The notes under the pieces: model-generated | What the model saw: only the letters and a program-made list of their open reading frames with translations | Databases searched by the model: none | What the model was told of the DNA's origin: nothing | Program-made: the position numbers and the translations under genes | NCBI GenBank assembly: GCA_965199165.1 | Contig: OZ240681.1 | Coordinates: forward strand, 2,108,001-2,172,000 | DNA from: LMUY01 sp965199165 | Lineage (GTDB): Bacteria > Pseudomonadota > Alphaproteobacteria > Acetobacterales > Acetobacteraceae | Reading direction: 5' to 3' | Length of the DNA stretch: 64,000 nt | Part shown: in pieces, positions 60,393 through 64,000 of the stretch | Numbering within the stretch: position 1 is the stretch's first letter | Layout: every line of letters starts with the position of its first letter

Positions 60393-61054
60393 GCTTCGAC
60401 CCGTCGGTCTTCCTGCCCTACCTGCCCGCGTTGTGGCACGGCCTGCTCACCACGGTCGGCCTGTGGGTCGCCGGGTTGCTGGCCTCGATCGCCATAGGGT
60501 TGGCGATCGCGGTAGCGCGGCTGTTCGGCGGCCGGCCGGCGGACATCGCGCTGGGGACCGTCGTGCAGGTGGTCCGCGGCACCCCGTTCCTGATCCAGCT
60601 TTTCCTACTGTATTTCGGCGGCCCCATGCTGGGCCTGACGCTGGACGAGCTGCCGGCCGGGCTGCTCGCGCTCTCGCTGTTCGGCGGCTGCTACATGAGC
60701 GAGGTGTTCCGCACCGGGCTGCGCGCCGTGCCACGCGGGCACCTGGAGGCCGCGACCTGCGTCGGGATGACGGGGTGGCAGGCGTTGTGGCGCATCTCGA
60801 TGCCCGAGATGCTGGTCCTGGTGCTGCCCGCCGGAACCAACATCGCCGTGGGGCTGATCAAGGAGACGGCGGTGCTCTCCATCATCAGCGTGCCGGAGCT
60901 GACGGGCGTCACCAGCGAGATCGGTTCCGAGACCTTCGCCTTCGTCGAGGCGCTGAGCGCCCTGTCGCTCGGCTACTGGCTGCTGGTCGAGGCGTGCAGC
61001 CGCGGCGGCCGTGCCCTGGAGCGGCGGCTGGCCACGTTCCGCTTCGCCGCATGA
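60389..61054 (+). CDS. Amino-acid ABC transporter permease (HisQ/GlnP family), second of two
   Basis: Encodes 221 residues. The start is taken as TTG 60389 because it overlaps the previous stop and immediately opens SFDPSVFLPYLPALWHGLLTTVGL, the family's N-terminus; no ATG or GTG in frame serves better. QVVRGTPFLIQLFLLYFGGP and LEAATCVGMTGWQALWRISMPEMLVLVLP are the family motifs. It ends over the ATG of the ATPase gene. Confidence 0.9.
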   Translation: MSFDPSVFLPYLPALWHGLLTTVGLWVAGLLASIAIGLAIAVARLFGGRPADIALGTVVQVVRGTPFLIQLFLLYFGGPMLGLTLDELPAGLLALSLFGGCYMSEVFRTGLRAVPRGHLEAATCVGMTGWQALWRISMPEMLVLVLPAGTNIAVGLIKETAVLSIISVPELTGVTSEIGSETFAFVEALSALSLGYWLLVEACSRGGRALERRLATFRFAA

Positions 61055-61836
61055 CGGTGCCGGCCGTTGCGGTCGAGGGGCTGGTCAAGCAGTTCGGCCA
61101 GACGACGGTGCTGCACGGGGTCGACCTCGTGGCGCCGGCTGGCGTGGCGACCTGCCTGATTGGGCCGTCCGGCTCGGGCAAGAGCACGATCCTGCGCTGC
61201 CTCGCCCTGTTGGAGCAGCCGACCGGCGGCAGCATGACGATCGGCGGCGAGAGGCTGGGCCCGTGGGGCACCGGCGGCCAGCCGATCCCGTCGGCGCGGC
61301 TGCGGGCGGTGCGCGCCGGCATCGGCATGGTGTTCCAGCAGTTCAACCTCTGGCCGCACATGACGGCGCTGGGCAACGTCGCGGAGGCGCTGCGCACCGT
61401 GCGCCGCCTGCCGCGGGCGGAGGCGAAGGCGCGTGCCATGGCGGAGCTGGAGGCGGTGGGCGTCGCCGGGCAGGCGCAGCACTACCCGGCGCAGCTCTCC
61501 GGCGGCCAGCAGCAGCGGGTCGCCATCGCCCGCGCCCTGGCGCTGGACCCGCGGCTGATGCTGTTCGACGAGCCGACCTCCTCCCTGGATCCGGAGCTGA
61601 CCGGCGAGGTACTGAACGTCATGCGCGGGTTGGCGGCGCGCGGCATGTCGATGGTCGTCGTGTCGCACGAGATCGGCTTCGTCGCATCCGTGGCCAGCCA
61701 GGTCGTGTTCCTGGACGCCGGGCGGGTGGTGTTGGCCGGCAGCACGGCGGAGGTGTTCGCCCGGCCACGCCACCCCCGCCTGACGCAGTTCCTCGAGACG
61801 CATGTCGACCGGGAGGCGAGCCGGCTGCTGGAGTAG
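61051..61836 (+). CDS. Amino-acid ABC transporter ATP-binding protein (GlnQ/HisP family)
   Basis: A 261-residue ATPase. Walker A LIGPSGSGKSTILRCLALLE, Q-loop MVFQQFNLWPHMTALGNV, signature QLSGGQQQRVAIARALAL, Walker B LMLFDEPTSSLDPEL and H-loop VVVSHEIGF are complete. The start ATG overlaps the permease stop by 4 bp. It closes the monooxygenase-importer operon; the convergent Rdx-family gene ends 13 bp later. Confidence 0.94.
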   Translation: MTVPAVAVEGLVKQFGQTTVLHGVDLVAPAGVATCLIGPSGSGKSTILRCLALLEQPTGGSMTIGGERLGPWGTGGQPIPSARLRAVRAGIGMVFQQFNLWPHMTALGNVAEALRTVRRLPRAEAKARAMAELEAVGVAGQAQHYPAQLSGGQQQRVAIARALALDPRLMLFDEPTSSLDPELTGEVLNVMRGLAARGMSMVVVSHEIGFVASVASQVVFLDAGRVVLAGSTAEVFARPRHPRLTQFLETHVDREASRLLE

Positions 61837-61848
61837 CCGAGCATGCCG

Positions 61849-62151
61849 TCAATCCCGGTCGACATGGCCGAGCGCGCGGTCCGGCGCAGCCCGGTCGCGG
61901 ATCCGCCGTTTCAGCGTCTTCACGTCGGGGAAGCCGCCGTCGCGCACGCGGTCCCACACCAATTCGCCATCGACCTCGATCTGGTAGATGCCACCGGTGC
62001 CGGGGCGCAGCGCCACCTCGCCGATCTCGGTCTCGAACGTGGAAAGCAGCTCCTGCGCCATCCACGCCGCCCGCAACAGCCACTTGCATTGCGTGCAGTA
62101 GGCGATGGTCACCCGCACGCCCGGCGGCGGCCCTGCTCCAGCGTCGTCCAT
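61849..62151 (-). CDS. SelT/SelW/SelH (Rdx) family protein, cysteine form
   Basis: A 100-residue thioredoxin-like protein from ATG 62151 with GGAGGGAT upstream. VRVTIAYCTQCKWLLRAAWMAQELL carries the Cys19-x2-Cys22 redox motif (cysteine where eukaryotic SelW has selenocysteine), and IGEVALRPGTGGIYQIEVDGELVWDRVRDGGFPDVKTLKRRIRD is the conserved remainder. Function in bacteria is unclear; probable redox role. Confidence 0.9.
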   Translation of the reverse strand: MDDAGAGPPPGVRVTIAYCTQCKWLLRAAWMAQELLSTFETEIGEVALRPGTGGIYQIEVDGELVWDRVRDGGFPDVKTLKRRIRDRAAPDRALGHVDRD

Positions 62152-62266
62152 CGCCGATCCCTCCGACCTGCCGCTTGGTGCAGGCGACCATACCACGTGG
62201 CGAGGGCGGCGAAGGCGAGCTTGCGGGTTTTCCTGTCCTCGGCGGCCGGGCGGACGGCGCTGGGCG

Positions 62267-62719
62267 CTAACGCCAGCAGGCACCGAGACGCCGCGCCCAG
62301 CGTGCCCTGGCTTGCCCGGCCGGAGCGGCGGCGGCCCATGGCAGCCACGCTGGCGCTGCCGCCTTCAGCATCGTGCGCCGGTCCCGTTTCGATAGCGGCG
62401 TCAGCGCCAGCAGCGCGTCGGCCAGGCTGAAGAAGGGGCGCACGTGCCCCAGGCAGTCGGTGCTCCAGACGACCCGGCACCCCTTGTGCAGTCGTGACAC
62501 CGGCACCGAGCATGTCCGCAGGTGCACCTCCAGGACCTCGTCCGCTTCCAAGAAACGATGCGAGATGGTCAGCCGGTAGCCGCGCTCCCGCACCAGGTCA
62601 GCCCAGCGCATGGCCAGGAGCGCCTCGTCCAGGGTGAACGCGCGGCCGCCCACCGTCTCGACAACCGGCCGATCGATCTCCGGATGCCGCACTCCGGCGT
62701 GCGATCTGTCGTCTGCCAT
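62267..62719 (-). CDS. Hypothetical protein
   Basis: A 150-residue protein starting MADDRSHAGVRHPEIDRPVVETVGGRAFTLDEALLAMRWADLVRERGYRL. No domain is recognised. Visible are an N-terminal helical part, a central LEVHLRTCSVPVSRLHKGCRVVWSTDCLGHVRPF with three cysteines and hydrophobic spacing that looks like a small folded core, and a basic Ala-rich C-terminus. It sits 16 bp downstream of the SPFH-like gene in the same direction; spacing suggests co-transcription. Good third-base GC use supports coding. Confidence 0.6.
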   Translation of the reverse strand: MADDRSHAGVRHPEIDRPVVETVGGRAFTLDEALLAMRWADLVRERGYRLTISHRFLEADEVLEVHLRTCSVPVSRLHKGCRVVWSTDCLGHVRPFFSLADALLALTPLSKRDRRTMLKAAAPAWLPWAAAAPAGQARARWARRLGACWR

Positions 62720-62734
62720 CGTCGGTGCCTCGGT

Positions 62735-63814
62735 TCAGGGTTGGCCCAGCCGCGCCTGCTGCCCGGCGGATGCTGGAAGCTCGGCTGCGGCGCGGCTCGG
62801 CTGGATGTTGAACATGGCCAAAGGCGAGGACGTGCCGCCCAGGACGGTGCCGGGCAGTTGTCCGTTCCAGCGATGCGCCGCCTCGTAGGAGACCACGCCG
62901 GGGTTGGTGGCCACGGCGGCGCCGACCTGCTGGATGACGCGGGCATCGGCCTCGCCGGTCAACGCGGCGGCCTGCGCCTCGCCCTGCGCCCGCAGGATCG
63001 CGGACTCCCGCTGCGCCCGCGCCTGGGCCACGGTCGCGGCCGCTTCCGCATCGGCCTGCGCCTGCCGGACGGCCGCCTGCGCCTCGGCCTGGACCTTGGC
63101 CTGCTCGCCCTCGTAGCGGACCTTGGCGACCGTGTTCTCCGCCCGGATGGCGTCGTTCTTGGCCTGCACCGCGGCTTCCACGGAGGCTTGGAAGCTCGGG
63201 CTGTAGGTGATGCTGCTCAGTTGCAGGTCGGTGATCTCCAGGCCGAATATGCTGCCCAGCGCGTCGCTGACCTGCTTGCGGATTTCGTCGGCGATCTGTT
63301 GGCGGTTGGCCGAGATCCCCACCGTGTTCTGGGAGGAGAACACCCGCAGCACCCGGTCGGCCAACACCGGGCGGATGTTCTCCGCGATATCCACGTTTCC
63401 GGACCGCCCGACGCCGTAGAGCAGGTGCATCACGGCCGATGGCGGGATGTGGTACGACAGGCCCACGCCGACGGTGACGGCCTGGTTGTCCACCGTGTAG
63501 ACCGTCAGGTTGTTCATCTGGAACGTGTCCAGGCTGGTCTGGATCGTGTCGACCGTGTCGACCCAAGGCAGCTTGAAGTGCAGCCCCGGCCCGACCGGCT
63601 GGCTGGTGACGACGGTCCCCAGCCGCCGCACCCCCGCCATCTCCGTGGGCTGCACGGTGTAGAAGCCGCCCGCCATGGTCCCCACCAAGACGACCGCCAA
63701 GAACACCAAGGCGGCCGACCGCGGCGATGGTGTCCGCGGCAGGCGCGGGGGACGGGAAAACTGCTTGGGGATATCGGCCCAGGGCGTGTCGCCGCCGGGC
63801 GGGACGATGTTCAT
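62735..63814 (-). CDS. SPFH/band-7 protein, HflK/prohibitin-like
   Basis: A 359-residue membrane-anchored protein. A Pro-rich N-terminus precedes one membrane helix (AALVFLAVVLVGTMAGGFYTV, about 33-53), then the SPFH domain starts with VQPTEMAGVRRLGTVVTSQPVGPGLHFKLPWVDTVDTI. The coiled-coil region (about 215-300) is rich in Ala, Gln and Glu (VQAEAQAAVRQAQADAEAAATVAQ), as in HflK/HflC. Likely a scaffold of membrane microdomains or of the FtsH protease. No hflC partner is visible inside the window. Confidence 0.85.
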   Translation of the reverse strand: MNIVPPGGDTPWADIPKQFSRPPRLPRTPSPRSAALVFLAVVLVGTMAGGFYTVQPTEMAGVRRLGTVVTSQPVGPGLHFKLPWVDTVDTIQTSLDTFQMNNLTVYTVDNQAVTVGVGLSYHIPPSAVMHLLYGVGRSGNVDIAENIRPVLADRVLRVFSSQNTVGISANRQQIADEIRKQVSDALGSIFGLEITDLQLSSITYSPSFQASVEAAVQAKNDAIRAENTVAKVRYEGEQAKVQAEAQAAVRQAQADAEAAATVAQARAQRESAILRAQGEAQAAALTGEADARVIQQVGAAVATNPGVVSYEAAHRWNGQLPGTVLGGTSSPLAMFNIQPSRAAAELPASAGQQARLGQP

Positions 63815-63845
63815 GGTCGCATACCGTTCATTCCTGGGGGGCTCG

Positions 63846-64000
63846 CTAGCGCGGCCAATTGGTCAGCAGGTCGAACAAGACGGCGCAGAAGCTGTAGGCC
63901 GCCGCCTGGTCCCACCGGTTGAGGCTCGGGCCCTTCACCGGGACACGGCCGAACCACGCCCGCATGCAGTCCAGCGCGCTGTAGAAGGTGAAGACCCGCG
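63846..64000 (-). CDS. 3' end of an unrecognised gene
   Basis: A minus-strand frame open from the window edge ends at TAG 63846. It reads RVFTFYSALDCMRAWFGRVP, then continues about 30 residues to YSFCAVLFDLLTNWPR. The mix of hydrophobic and aromatic residues fits a membrane or membrane-bound protein. Only about 50 residues are available, too few to identify. It lies 31 bp upstream of the SPFH-like gene in the same direction. Confidence 0.5.
   Translation of the reverse strand, partial: RVFTFYSALDCMRAWFGRVPVKGPSLNRWDQAAAYSFCAVLFDLLTNWPR

Noticed and set aside
1..64000. CRISPR arrays, tRNA or rRNA genes, insertion sequences, phage or integrative-element genes
   Set aside because: None was found: no regularly spaced repeats, no tRNA-like cloverleaf with CCA end noticed, and no transposase or integrase motifs in any plausible reading frame.

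Overview
The window is dense, very GC-rich DNA (strong G/C bias at third codon positions, long antisense shadow reading frames) from an alphaproteobacterium. The abundance of solute-binding proteins, TRAP and ABC importers, catabolic operons and GntR/LacI/IclR/MarR/AraC regulators, plus a SahR-type ArsR-methyltransferase next to metH, suggests a soil or plant-associated Rhodospirillales/Acetobacteraceae (Roseomonas-like) genome; this placement is inference. No tRNA, rRNA, transposase, integrase, CRISPR array or phage gene was seen, so the window looks like chromosomal or large-replicon catabolic sequence.

Layout. 1-5.6 kb (minus): a carbohydrate ABC importer (binding protein and two permeases, the last cut by the window edge), a cytoplasmic BNR/sialidase-like protein, a DapA-family aldolase and a GntR/FCD regulator. 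5.6-11.6 kb (plus, divergent): an L-fucose-isomerase-like protein, an FGGY kinase and a complete TRAP importer (DctP, Q, M). A 16-bp palindrome lies between the two arms. 11.7-19.3 kb (minus): a seven-gene operon with a peptide-type binding protein, DppC and DppB permeases (no ATPases), M20 deacylase, D-cysteine-desulfhydrase-like PLP enzyme, ornithine-cyclodeaminase-family protein and a renalase-like flavoprotein. 19.6-25.1 kb: a LacI-controlled unknown pathway (sarcosine-oxidase-like flavoenzyme, two related SnoaL-type proteins, a bicupin and a LacI regulator) with a 16-bp palindrome in the divergent promoter. 25.1-26.0 kb: decayed genes (Uma2 pseudogene, CobW-like fragment). 26.0-30.5 kb: SahR-type regulator and metH with a well-formed operator. 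30.6-33.3 kb: a ThDP enzyme and an IclR regulator.

33.2-48.1 kb is the main functional block: a Rieske dioxygenase system (alpha, beta, ferredoxin, reductase, dihydrodiol-dehydrogenase-like SDR, two small orphan proteins and a Liv-type binding protein), the MarR regulator HpaR, and a homoprotocatechuate meta-cleavage operon (MFS transporter, HpaF, HpaE, HpaD, HpaH, HpaG), followed by a flavin monooxygenase. Three related inverted repeats (core CTTAAC-N2-GTTAAG) sit before the dioxygenase operon/hpaR, the MFS-hpa operon and the monooxygenase. This suggests one HpaR regulon in which the dioxygenase plus SDR, and/or the monooxygenase, make 3,4-dihydroxyphenylacetate for the Hpa enzymes. No hpaBC hydroxylase or hpaI aldolase is in the window.

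48.3-57.3 kb: a small membrane protein, a dienelactone-hydrolase-like protein, a xylose/ribose-type ABC importer with SDR and AraC regulator, then a methyltransferase, a second AraC regulator and another SDR. 57.5-61.8 kb (plus): an NtaA/SnaA/DszA-type FMN monooxygenase coupled to a full polar-amino-acid ABC importer, resembling organosulfur or modified-amino-acid scavenging loci. 61.8-64 kb (minus): a SelT/W/H Rdx-family protein, a hypothetical protein, an SPFH/HflK-like protein and the 3' end of an unrecognised gene.
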